From NCBI GenBank assembly GCA_001602455.1, contig CP012157.1, positions 1,173,733 through 1,237,732 on the forward strand: a stretch of DNA of 64,000 nt, given 5' to 3'. Of the stretch, positions 48,063-57,007 are shown piece by piece. Each line of letters starts with the position of its first letter. Position 1 is the stretch's first letter. Origin of the DNA: Betaproteobacteria bacterium UKL13-2 (GTDB lineage Bacteria; Pseudomonadota; Gammaproteobacteria; Burkholderiales; Usitatibacteraceae). The notes below the pieces were generated by a model that ran no database searches, had not been told where the DNA came from, and saw nothing but the letters and a program-made list of their open reading frames with translations. Position numbers and translations under genes: made by a program.

Positions 48063-49175
48063 TCAATCGCGGTCGTCACAGGCGAGTGCCCAGTCGATAT
48101 GCTCGGCGACCAAGGGGGTCGCCGACGTACGCGCAAAGCGCAAACGCTGCCGGAGTGAGTCGGCCTCGGCGACTGGGAGCTTGTCCGCTCGCAAGGCATT
48201 GCCAATGGCCACTGCGAGGTTGCGTTGCCACCGCTCGAAGCCGATGCGTCGAATCGCGCTGCCCCGCATGCGCTCCAGCCATGTTGTTTCATTCCAGTCC
48301 CAGAGTTCACCGAGCGTGATGTTGTCTAGCTGATGCCGAATCATAAAATCCTTCTCGCCAGTTGGTGCGGCATATTTGTTCCACGGGCAGGTAAGCTGGC
48401 AGTCGTCACAACCGTAGATGCGGTTGCCGATTGCTTCGCGAAATTCAATCGGTATTGCGTCTTTGTTTTCGATCGTGAGATAGGAAATGCAGCGGCGCGC
48501 ATCCACAACGTACGGGGCGACGATAGCGTTGGTCGGGCAGACATCGATGCAGCGCGTGCAGGTGCCGCAGTGTTCGGTGGTGGGTGCATCAATCGGCAGG
48601 GGCAGGTTGATGTAGATTTCCCCCAGAAAGAATAATGAGCCCGCTTCGCGATTCAATAGCAGTGTGTGTTTTCCACGCCAGCCTATGCCTGCCTTTGTTG
48701 CCAACGCAACTTCCATCACCGGCGCGGAATCGGCAAACACCCGGTAGGCCAGACTAGGCACTTTTTCCGCGATCGTTTCAGCGAGTGCCACGAGTTTGGC
48801 GCGCACCACCTTGTGGTAGTCGCGGCCTAAGGCATAGCGCGAGATGAATGCCTTCGATGGGTCGCTGAGGACTTCCCAGCCATCGCACGCCACCAGCGTG
48901 TCGTAGTTCAATCGTGTCGTGATAATCCGAACTGTGCCTGGCACGATCGAAGCGGGTATCGCGCGATGCGGAACTGTGTCCTGACCGGATCCATTGGCAC
49001 CCAGATAGCGAGCCATATAATCCATACTGCCGTGATAGCCGGAGGCGAGCCAACCCTCAAGCAGCACTGCCTCATTGGAAAGGTTGGTGTCGGTAATGCC
49101 AACTTCCTGAAAACCGAGCGACTTTCCCCAAACCTTGATGTCGGCAGCCAACTGCTGGAAGTCGATTTCATTCAT
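48063..49175 (-). CDS. queG: epoxyqueuosine reductase QueG
   Basis: QueG reduces epoxyqueuosine to queuosine in tRNA, using cobalamin and two 4Fe-4S clusters. The cluster motifs are CGTCTRCIDVCPTNAI and CDDCQLTCPWNKYA. The catalytic region includes RVFADSAPVMEVALATKAGIGWRGKHTLL. At 370 residues it has the normal length plus a HEAT-like C-terminal region. It diverges from tsaE with a 16-base gap. This pairing of queG with tsaE and amiC is common in proteobacteria. Confidence 0.96.
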   Translation of the reverse strand: MNEIDFQQLAADIKVWGKSLGFQEVGITDTNLSNEAVLLEGWLASGYHGSMDYMARYLGANGSGQDTVPHRAIPASIVPGTVRIITTRLNYDTLVACDGWEVLSDPSKAFISRYALGRDYHKVVRAKLVALAETIAEKVPSLAYRVFADSAPVMEVALATKAGIGWRGKHTLLLNREAGSLFFLGEIYINLPLPIDAPTTEHCGTCTRCIDVCPTNAIVAPYVVDARRCISYLTIENKDAIPIEFREAIGNRIYGCDDCQLTCPWNKYAAPTGEKDFMIRHQLDNITLGELWDWNETTWLERMRGSAIRRIGFERWQRNLAVAIGNALRADKLPVAEADSLRQRLRFARTSATPLVAEHIDWALACDDRD

Positions 49176-49191
49176 GCCAGCAGTCTATCGG

Positions 49192-49701
49192 ATGACAACA
49201 TTCTCTTCGCTCTACGTTGATTTTGCTGACGAGGCGCAAACCGCGCGGATGGCCGGCCAGCTTGCCACGGCGATACAGGCGGCGGCCGATGCTGGCGAGC
49301 TGCCGATCACGATTTTTTTGCGTGGGCACCTCGGCGTAGGCAAAACAACCTTCGTAAGGGGGGTGCTGCGCGGTTTAGGCTTCAACGGTCGGGTGAAGAG
49401 CCCGACCTATGCATTGGTTGAAGTTTATACAGTTTCTAGATTAAACTTGTATCACTTTGATTTTTATCGCTTAAAGGACCCTGACGAATGGCACGAGGCA
49501 GGCTTTCGCGATTCCGTAACGGACAAGGCGATCTCGTTGATCGAGTGGCCCGAGAAAGCGCAGGGAGCGCAGGTGCCCTTGCCGCTTCCGGATTTGGATA
49601 TTCATCTGACCGCAGCGGCCAATCTGGAGACGCAACGCCGGGCGCACCTGACGGCTACCACGCAACGCGGTCAACAACTGCTTGCGAAACTGCGCGCTTA
49701 A
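49192..49701 (+). CDS. tsaE: tRNA threonylcarbamoyladenosine biosynthesis ATPase TsaE
   Basis: The 169-residue P-loop ATPase has GHLGVGKTTFVRGVLRGLG, VKSPTYALVEVY, LNLYHFDFYRLKDPDEW and LIEWPEKA, the standard TsaE (YjeE) pattern. It works with TsaB and TsaD to make the universal t6A modification of tRNA. The ATG at 49192 is used, because upstream starts overlap the divergent queG gene. The amiC coding region begins 20 bases after its stop. Confidence 0.95.
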   Translation: MTTFSSLYVDFADEAQTARMAGQLATAIQAAADAGELPITIFLRGHLGVGKTTFVRGVLRGLGFNGRVKSPTYALVEVYTVSRLNLYHFDFYRLKDPDEWHEAGFRDSVTDKAISLIEWPEKAQGAQVPLPLPDLDIHLTAAANLETQRRAHLTATTQRGQQLLAKLRA

Positions 49702-49721
49702 TTTCTGTCCACGGCGTATCA

Positions 49722-51064
49722 GTGTCGCGGCGTTCGTTGCTCGCCACGGCGGCGATATTGCCCTTGGTTCCGTCGCAGGTGTTCGCTGCGTTGCCCACGC
49801 GGTCAAAGGTCGATGCCGCCCGTGTCTGGCCGGCCAATGAATACACACGAGTCACATTCGAAGCCGGTACGGCGTTCAAATACCAACACTTCTTTGTCAA
49901 AGACCCGGAGCGTTTGGTTCTTGATATCGAAAACATCGAGCTGGGCGAAGCGCTGAAGTCCCTATCCGAGAAGGTCGGTGCTAATGATCCATTTATCAAG
50001 TCGGTGCGTGTTGGATTGAATCGACCCAATGTGGTTCGGGTGGTGCTTGATTTGAAGACCGAAGTATTGCCGCAGGTGTTCGCCGTCCCGCCGGTCGGTG
50101 AGTTCGGACATCGACTGATGCTCGACATCTATCCCGCAAAACCATCTGACCCCATGCTGGCACTCCTCAACGAGGACACTGCAATGTTTGGCAAAGACGA
50201 TGATAAAGAAATGCCCCCACCTTCGGTTGCCTCGACAAAGCCCGTACCACCCGCTGCCGCGAAGCCTAGCCCGGCCGAACCTGCGGGGGGGGCGGTAAGG
50301 ATAGTGGCAAAGAGGCACCGAAGAAGCCTGAAACCCCCGCGATCATTGCGGGCAAGAAACCGCCGCGTCCGTATGTGGTGGTGTTGGACCCCGGTCACGG
50401 TGGTGAAGACCCGGGTGCGGTGGGCAAGAAGGGCACGCGCGAAAAGGATATTGTCCTGACGATATCGCGCCTCTTGAAAGATAAGTTTGAGACGGATACT
50501 CGTTTCCGCATCGCATTAACCCGGGATGCGGACTACTTCGTTCCATTGCACCACCGCGTGCAGCGCGCACGCAGACTTAAAGCAGACCTATTCATCAGCG
50601 TACACGCCGATGCATTCATTCATCCGCAAGCCAATGGCTCCTCCGTGTTTGCGCTGTCAGAACGTGGCGCGACTTCAACCGCCGCAAAGTGGATTGCCAA
50701 TAAAGAAAATGACGCCGACTTAATCGGCGGGATCAATTTGAGTATGCGAGACTCTAGCCTTGCGCGCATCCTGTTCGACCTCTCCACCACTGCGCAAATC
50801 AATGACTCGCTCAAGCTGGGACGTTATGTGTTGTCAGAGCTGGGTGAGGTCAATCGGTTGCACAAGCCGCAGGTAGAACAGGCAGGCTTTGCCGTATTGA
50901 AAGCACCGGATATCCCATCGATCCTCGTTGAAACTGCATTTATCTCCAACCCGGAAGAGGAGCGCAAGCTGCGCGACGCGAGCTATCAAAGCAAGATGGC
51001 GGACGCCATTGCAGACGGCGTTAGAACCTATTTCGCGAAGAACCCTGCGCTCGCACGGGCTTGA
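49722..51064 (+). pseudogene. amiC: N-acetylmuramoyl-L-alanine amidase AmiC, interrupted by a frameshift
   Basis: The first part (49722 to about 50292) encodes a twin-arginine-like signal (SRRSLLATAAILPLVPSQVFA) and an AMIN domain with FVKDPERLVLDIENIEL. The second part, in another frame, encodes GKDSGKEAPKKPETPAIIAG and the zinc amidase domain: VVVLDPGHGGEDPGAVG, a glutamate in TREKDIVL, LFISVHADAF and SILVETAFISNPEEE. The switch falls in a run of eight G (50285-50292). One more G, or two fewer, joins the frames. All catalytic residues are intact, so this may be a sequencing error, a phase-variable gene or a recent mutation. AmiC splits septal peptidoglycan during division. GTG at 49722 is the only sensible start. 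Confidence 0.85.
50285..50292. repeat. G8 homopolymer at the amiC frame switch
   Basis: Eight consecutive G lie in the Pro/Ala/Lys-rich linker between the AMIN and amidase domains. Such tracts slip easily in replication and are also common sites of sequencing error. Confidence 0.9.
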
Positions 51065-51166
51065 TTAAAATCTGGGACGGCCTATTTCGACCAATAGCGG
51101 CTCGTCTGAATACGTCATGGCAAGAAGAACGCCCCAGATCAGGGCTTTGTTCGCGGCTGTCTGATG

Positions 51167-53704
51167 TTAAGAGGCGATCTGCTGGCTTTTGAGGAGGGCG
51201 CTGACTTCAGACGCGGTTAATGGCTTGGCGTATAAGAAGCCTTGGAATGCGTCGCAGCCATTGGCGCGGAGGAATTCCAATTGACTTACTTGTTCGACCC
51301 CCTCCGCGATGACCCGCAATTTCAATCGCTTGCCCATCGCGATGATGGCCTCGGTAATAGAACTGCTATTGATGTCATCTGGAAGCTGCGAAATGAAGCT
51401 CTGGTCGATCTTTAGAGTTTGTGCGGGCAAGCGTTTGAGCTGGCCTAATGACGAATAACCGATACCGAAATCGTCAATAGAAATCGTCGCGCCCATGCGG
51501 CGCAACTCGGTCAGGATTTCAATGGACTGTTCTAGGTTTCGCATAGCCACGGCTTCGGTAATCTCGATATCGATGCTTGATGCCGAAACGCCGGTCTCGA
51601 GAAGTGCTGCTGTCATCGACGGCAGTAACTTGCGCGATAGGAATTGGCGAGCGGACAGATTCAACGACACCTTGAGGTCGTGATACCCGTCTTGCTCCCA
51701 CGCCTTGATTTGCAGGCACGCGGTGCGGAACACCCACTCGCCAAGCGGGATGATCAAACCCAATTCCTCGGCAATAGAGATGAAGTCCTTGGGGTAAATC
51801 TCGCCCTGTTGCGGATCATTCCAGCGTAGCAGTGCTTCAAGCCCGACAATTTTTCCGCTCAGCACATCGACTTGCGGCTGATAGCGCAAGAAGAATTCAT
51901 TGCGCTCAATACCGCGCCGAAGTCGTGATTCGACCTCAAGACGCTTGGACAACAAGAAATTGAGGTCGGAGGTGAAAAAGCGCGCCGTGTTGCGCCCGGC
52001 CTCTTTGGCTTGATACATGGCCGAGTCAGCATGCTTGAGCAGGTGTTGCACGTCATTCGCGTCGTTGGGATAGTGCGAAATGCCGATTGACGCGGTCACC
52101 GTGATTTGGTGGCCTAAGACTTCAATCGGTCGCGCCAGCTCCGCCAAAATCTTGTTTGCGACGACCTGCGCAAACTCTGGCTTTTCGAGGTCTGGCAACA
52201 CGATCACAAATTCATCGCCGCCTTCGCGCGAGACAGTGTCGCCCTCGCGCATCAATTTTGCGAGGCGCTTAGATACATCGCGCAACACATAGTCCCCGGT
52301 CTGATGCCCCAAGGTGTCATTGACCAACTTAAAGTGGTCTAAGTCGACGAACAGTAGCCCCACGTGACGCTGTTGGCGGCGTGCCGACAGAATCGCTTGA
52401 TTGAGGCGGTCTTGCATCAAGCGGCGATTTGGCAATCCCGTCAGTGCGTCATGGTGCGCCATATAGTGGATCGTGCGCTCGGTGTTGAGGCGTTCGGTCA
52501 CGTCCTGTACGAGCGAAGCCACACCGATCACTTTGTTGTCGGCGTCAACGAGCGGCGTGTTGTACCACTCCGCGCTGATCTCTTCACCGCGCTTGGTTTT
52601 GTTGGTCATTGAAATGCGCGTGGCTTGACGTGTTTGCATCAACTCCATCCACATGCTGGCGAGCCTCTGGCTATCTTCGCCACTGACCAGTGTGTAACCG
52701 GATTCACCGAGCGCCTCGTCTGCGCTGTAGCCAAAGATTACTTCCGCACCGGGGTTCCACGTCGCGACGCGGAATTCCATATCCCATTCGATGACACCAA
52801 GTGGCGTACGCTCAAGATGCAATTTAAGTCGCTGTAGAGCGAGTAACTCAGCGCGTTCGGCTTTGCGGCGATCAACCGCTTCTTGCTCAAGCGCACGATT
52901 GGCCTGTGCAACGCGCCCCTTTTCTTCTTCCAAGCGCATCGCGATCAGAACATGATCAAAACGTGCGGTGAGTGAATCAAGCAGCGCCTTATGTACTTTG
53001 CTGTGGACCACAACGAGCAGACCAGTCAACACGGCGATGGCCGCACCGAGGATCGAGCTAGTGCGGTTACCAAAGCCCAGTGTCATGACCCCCATTGGCA
53101 GGAGCGACACTAGGGCGGTCAGCGTGAATAGACTGCGATGCGGTGCGAGGTAGGCAACTGCACCAGTGGCCAAGAGTGCCACCAGCATCATCAACGGTAG
53201 TTGTGTCTCCCCCGCTTTGGGAAGAAGCGTGGCACCGATGACGCCCCATAGCGCGGCCATCAACAGGCTACCGATGACAAAGCGCGTTTCCCAGGTTGAC
53301 AGGGCATCCGGGCTTGGGTTCGCACGGATGAAGAGCTTGTACAGGACATAGCGGCCAACGATGACGAGACCGGCCGCGATGAACCAGACAAAGAGTTCCG
53401 GGCGCTCGCCGATATCGTTCCAAAGGATGGCACCCAACAGTAAGGTGACCATCAACTCGGCTAAGTAGCCGACGAGGGAAAACTGGAATAGCAGCCGCAC
53501 TTGCTCAGCAAAAATATGTTTGGCGACGAATGCGCGGTCGCGCGCTGACACCACTGTGGCGAGGGGAAGGCTGGACGCAGGCATCGTACCGATCGTTAGA
53601 CCGTCTTCAACGCTTACCGCTGCATTGTCACTATTCTCTGGAGCACGCACTGCGTATGCCTTTATGTTCTTTGCCGCCAACGTCGGTCGCGATTGGTGGT
53701 TCAA
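51167..53704 (-). CDS. membrane PAS-GGDEF-EAL cyclic-di-GMP regulatory protein
   Basis: The 845-residue protein has a ~55-residue soluble N-terminus and about six to seven membrane helices (residues ~70-245). A coiled linker and a PAS domain (about 290-415) follow. The GGDEF domain has an intact active site (REGGDEFVIVL), and the EAL domain is intact (VGLEALLRWND, IEITEA, SIDDFGIGYSS, LKIDQSF, AEGVEQ). Both synthase and phosphodiesterase motifs are complete, so its net activity is unknown. The gene splits the usual queG/tsaE-amiC-mutL-miaA neighbourhood. It is transcribed convergently with amiC and divergently from mutL. Confidence 0.93.
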   Translation of the reverse strand: MNHQSRPTLAAKNIKAYAVRAPENSDNAAVSVEDGLTIGTMPASSLPLATVVSARDRAFVAKHIFAEQVRLLFQFSLVGYLAELMVTLLLGAILWNDIGERPELFVWFIAAGLVIVGRYVLYKLFIRANPSPDALSTWETRFVIGSLLMAALWGVIGATLLPKAGETQLPLMMLVALLATGAVAYLAPHRSLFTLTALVSLLPMGVMTLGFGNRTSSILGAAIAVLTGLLVVVHSKVHKALLDSLTARFDHVLIAMRLEEEKGRVAQANRALEQEAVDRRKAERAELLALQRLKLHLERTPLGVIEWDMEFRVATWNPGAEVIFGYSADEALGESGYTLVSGEDSQRLASMWMELMQTRQATRISMTNKTKRGEEISAEWYNTPLVDADNKVIGVASLVQDVTERLNTERTIHYMAHHDALTGLPNRRLMQDRLNQAILSARRQQRHVGLLFVDLDHFKLVNDTLGHQTGDYVLRDVSKRLAKLMREGDTVSREGGDEFVIVLPDLEKPEFAQVVANKILAELARPIEVLGHQITVTASIGISHYPNDANDVQHLLKHADSAMYQAKEAGRNTARFFTSDLNFLLSKRLEVESRLRRGIERNEFFLRYQPQVDVLSGKIVGLEALLRWNDPQQGEIYPKDFISIAEELGLIIPLGEWVFRTACLQIKAWEQDGYHDLKVSLNLSARQFLSRKLLPSMTAALLETGVSASSIDIEITEAVAMRNLEQSIEILTELRRMGATISIDDFGIGYSSLGQLKRLPAQTLKIDQSFISQLPDDINSSSITEAIIAMGKRLKLRVIAEGVEQVSQLEFLRANGCDAFQGFLYAKPLTASEVSALLKSQQIAS

Positions 53705-54094
53705 TTTTTACGAGAGGATGACGTTTGCCCGCCCTCATCAGCCAAGATAAGGCCACCCTGTTCGGCGCTTACGCCTAATTCACCCATTACTTTTATAAGG
53801 TAACGTATGTGATTGTTCTCAAGCAGGATAACCTTAGTGATTTACTTTAGTACCGTCAAGCATTGAAGGGGCAAAATAGCGGCAAATCGGCAAATTTCGG
53901 TTGTGAATTTGCATCTACGCCAGAAAATGTGATGGCGTTCACAATCAGATCTTCCTCGCTCGGAAACACTCGGCTTGTATGCGCGTGAAATTCGGTTTTC
54001 CAGAAACGCGGTCAGCGACGCCTAGAATGTTTCTTTTAACGCCCGATCAACTCACCCGTTGCCGCCAAAGGGCAGCGGTTTTGCGCCCCGCCTC
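53705..54094. other. 390-base gap between the GGDEF-EAL gene and mutL
   Basis: No gene or RNA was recognised. It is the divergent promoter region for the GGDEF-EAL gene and mutL. The one clear motif is a CRP-like palindrome at 53928. Confidence 0.6.
53928..53943. promoter_or_regulatory. CRP/Vfr-like palindrome
   Basis: TGTGATGGCGTTCACA is a perfect TGTGA-N6-TCACA site. It is 167 bases before the mutL ATG and 224 bases before the GGDEF-EAL start, which is far for a typical activation site. No CRP gene is in the window. Confidence 0.4.
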
Positions 54095-56011
54095 ATGACT
54101 TACGACGTACCGTCTATTCAACCGTTGCCAGAGTTACTCATCAATCAAATCGCGGCAGGTGAGGTGGTCGAGCGCCCAGCCTCGGCGTTGAAGGAGCTCG
54201 TGGAGAACAGCCTCGACGCGGGGGCGACGGAAATTACCATCGATTTGGTGCAAGGTGGCATCAAGCGCATTCGGGTGGCGGACAACGGAATCGGCATTGC
54301 ACAGTCCGAGTTATCGTTGGCCGTGGCGCGGCACGCAACTTCAAAAATCCGCACGCTCGACGACTTGGAGCAAGTGGCATCAATGGGGTTCCGCGGCGAG
54401 GCGCTCGCGAGCCTCGCGGCAATTTCTCGACTGACGCTGACATCGCGCCGTCGCGAATCGCAGCACGCCCATCGGCTGCAAGTGCTCGGTGGTGACGCCG
54501 CCGAAATTGAGCCAGCGGCGCTGTCGGAAGGCACGGTTGTGGACGCGGAGGATTTGTTTTTCAACACACCCGCGCGCCGCAAATTCTTGAAATCCGAAGG
54601 GACTGAGTTTGGTCACGCAGAAGATGCGGCCACACGGATTGCGATCGCATTTCCGAGTGTCGCGATTTCACTGACCCATAACGGGCGGCGGACTTGGTCA
54701 TACGGCATTCAATCGCTCGCCTCTCGCGTCATGGCAATCATGGGTGATGAGTTTGCGGGCTCATCAGTGGCAATCGCTGAGCATCAAGCCGCCTTTGGCA
54801 TTTCTGGGCACATCGCCTTGCCGCGCTACTCGCGTGCCGGTCGTGATCAGCAGTACGTGTTTGTCAATGGTCGATTTGTGCGCGACAAGCTTTTGCAGCA
54901 TGCAATCCGTGAAGCCTATGCCGATGTACTACACCACCAGCGCCAACCAGCGTATGCAATTTTCTTGTCGTTGAATCCGGAGTTGGTTGATGTCAATGTA
55001 CACCCCGCGAAAGCGGAAGTTCGGTTTCGAGATTCGCGTGGGGTTCATCAATTCGTTTTTCATGCGCTAAAAAAAGCGCTTTCCCGCTCTAGTGCCGACG
55101 TGCCGACGCCACAGGCTAATCCTGCCGAGTTTGTCTCGTCAGCGCACCGCGTCGCGCCACGTCAGTTGTGGATACCGACATCGCAAGCGAGCGCCACGGT
55201 TTCCTCGGTGCCGAGTGCGAGCGAGTTTGCTGCTCGCTATACCGCTGGTGCGACGCCAAGTCGCTTCTACGAGGTGCTGCGCGGCGCGGAGGCACAGCCG
55301 CGCGACGTGATGCCCGACAAGCACACCGACACGCACACCGACACGCACACCGACACGCACACCGACACGCACACCGACACGCACACCGACACGCACACCG
55401 ACACGCACACCGACACGCACACCGACACGCCGCCACTCGGATTTGCCTTGGCGCAACTCCACGGCATCTATGTGCTGGCGCAGAACGCGGCAGGTTTGGT
55501 GCTTGTCGATATGCATGCGGCGCACGAGCGCATCCTGTACGAAAAGTTCAAACAGTCGGCAGACGCACGCACGACACCATCGCAGCCACTGCTCGCCCCC
55601 ATCGCCTTTGCATTGAGCGCTCGCGAACGAACACTGCTCGAAGAAAACCGTGCTTTGTTGGCCGACCTCGGCTTTGAATTTGGCGATTTGAGCCCCAATG
55701 AAGTCGCGATTCGTGCGGTTCCGGCGCTACTTGATCGTCGTGAACCGCGTGACTTGCTGCAGCAACTGCTGAAGGACTTGGCCGAGCATGGTGCATCGCA
55801 CGCCGCAGATGAGCGTCGTGATGCGATATTGTCGACAATGGCCTGCCATGCGGCGGTGCGTGCCAATCGCCAACTCTCGATTCCCGAAATGAACGCATTG
55901 CTGCGTCAAATGGAGGCGACTGATCGAAGTGGTCAGTGCAATCATGGACGACCAACCTGGTACCAGTTTGGAATGAATGATTTGGATCGCTTGTTTATGC
56001 GTGGTCGCTAG
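54095..56011 (+). CDS. mutL: DNA mismatch repair protein MutL
   Basis: The 638-residue protein has the GHKL ATPase domain ([51 protein letters not shown]) and a transducer domain ([26 protein letters not shown]). A linker and a C-terminal dimerisation domain ([38 protein letters not shown]) complete it. The endonuclease DQHA motif is absent here: the position reads DMHAAHER, and CPHGRP is replaced by CNHGRPT. The nuclease status therefore needs checking. The linker contains nine exact His-Thr-Asp-Thr units (55322-55429). The ATG at 54095 starts the conserved sequence. miaA follows after 20 bases. Confidence 0.96.
   Translation: MTYDVPSIQPLPELLINQIAAGEVVERPASALKELVENSLDAGATEITIDLVQGGIKRIRVADNGIGIAQSELSLAVARHATSKIRTLDDLEQVASMGFRGEALASLAAISRLTLTSRRRESQHAHRLQVLGGDAAEIEPAALSEGTVVDAEDLFFNTPARRKFLKSEGTEFGHAEDAATRIAIAFPSVAISLTHNGRRTWSYGIQSLASRVMAIMGDEFAGSSVAIAEHQAAFGISGHIALPRYSRAGRDQQYVFVNGRFVRDKLLQHAIREAYADVLHHQRQPAYAIFLSLNPELVDVNVHPAKAEVRFRDSRGVHQFVFHALKKALSRSSADVPTPQANPAEFVSSAHRVAPRQLWIPTSQASATVSSVPSASEFAARYTAGATPSRFYEVLRGAEAQPRDVMPDKHTDTHTDTHTDTHTDTHTDTHTDTHTDTHTDTHTDTPPLGFALAQLHGIYVLAQNAAGLVLVDMHAAHERILYEKFKQSADARTTPSQPLLAPIAFALSARERTLLEENRALLADLGFEFGDLSPNEVAIRAVPALLDRREPRDLLQQLLKDLAEHGASHAADERRDAILSTMACHAAVRANRQLSIPEMNALLRQMEATDRSGQCNHGRPTWYQFGMNDLDRLFMRGR
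55322..55429. repeat. nine perfect 12-bp tandem repeats inside mutL
   Basis: The unit CACACCGACACG is repeated nine times without change (108 bases) in the linker between the MutL ATPase and C-terminal domains. It encodes His-Thr-Asp-Thr each time. Gain or loss of units keeps the reading frame but changes linker length. Such perfect copies indicate recent expansion. Confidence 0.97.
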
Positions 56012-56031
56012 GCCAAACCACACCCGTCAAG

Positions 56032-57000
56032 ATGAGTCATAAAGCACCTCCTGTTTTCTTTTTGCTGGGGCCGACCGCCTCTGGAAAGACCGCGCTCGCG
56101 TGTCATCTCGTTGATGTACTGGCACCAGAAGTTCGCTTGGAGATTGTAAGCGTCGATTCAGCGCTGGTTTATCGAGATATGGATATTGGAACCGCGAAGC
56201 CCAATGCGTCGACGCAGGCACATTATCCGCACCGACTGATCGATTTGATCCCACCCACGCAGGCATACTCGGCAGCCGATTTTCGGCGCGATGCCATGGC
56301 CGCAATTGAGCAGATCATCGCGCGCGGGGCAACGCCGCTGCTCGTGGGCGGCACGATGATGTACGTCAAAACGCTGCTTGAGGGGCTCAGCGCATTGCCG
56401 CTTGCGGATCAATCCATCCGTAATGCGATCCAAGACGAAGCAGCGCACTTGGGTTGGCCTGCGATGCATGCGCGGCTCGCGCTGGTGGATGCAGTGACCG
56501 CTGCGCGACTCGCCCCCAATGATCGTCAACGCATCCAGCGTGCCCTCGAAGTATTTGAAATCAGCGGTGTGCCGATGTCAGCCTTGCACCAGCGTGGCGG
56601 TGGTGAGGCAGATGCTTCAGTCTTTCCCTTTGATTCGCATTTGTTTGCGCTCCTGCCTTCCGACCGTGCGGTGCTGCATGCGCGTATCGCCGCGCGTTTT
56701 GATCAAATGCTTGAAGCCGGTTTGGTGGCTGAGGTGACCGCACTTAAGTCGCGTTACGCGCTGGATGCAGAGTTGCCTTCGATGCGGACAGTGGGTTATC
56801 GCCAAGTCTGGCAAATGATCGAGGGCGAGCTTGGCGACGATGCCATGCGTGACCACGCGATTGCCGCCACGCGGCAGCTTGCCAAGCGCCAAATGACGTG
56901 GCTGCGCTCGATGCCGGGTGTCGAAACGTTTGATTGCCTCGATCCTGCGTTGAACGCGCTCGTCGAATCTCGCTTGCGCGCCATCTTACTGCGGGCGTGA
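56032..57000 (+). CDS. miaA: tRNA dimethylallyltransferase
   Basis: MiaA adds the isopentenyl group to A37 of tRNAs that read codons starting with U. The 322-residue protein has the P-loop [53 protein letters not shown] and [16 protein letters not shown], and the later motif [10 protein letters not shown]. It follows mutL by 20 bases, as in most proteobacteria. The start is the ATG at 56032. Confidence 0.97.
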   Translation: MSHKAPPVFFLLGPTASGKTALACHLVDVLAPEVRLEIVSVDSALVYRDMDIGTAKPNASTQAHYPHRLIDLIPPTQAYSAADFRRDAMAAIEQIIARGATPLLVGGTMMYVKTLLEGLSALPLADQSIRNAIQDEAAHLGWPAMHARLALVDAVTAARLAPNDRQRIQRALEVFEISGVPMSALHQRGGGEADASVFPFDSHLFALLPSDRAVLHARIAARFDQMLEAGLVAEVTALKSRYALDAELPSMRTVGYRQVWQMIEGELGDDAMRDHAIAATRQLAKRQMTWLRSMPGVETFDCLDPALNALVESRLRAILLRA

Positions 57001-57007
57001 CCCGACG

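Noticed and set aside
55116-55677. Cysteine/arginine- or histidine-rich repeat ORFs overlapping mutL
   Set aside because: They are shadows of the 12-bp repeat in mutL, which has full MutL domains in its own frame.
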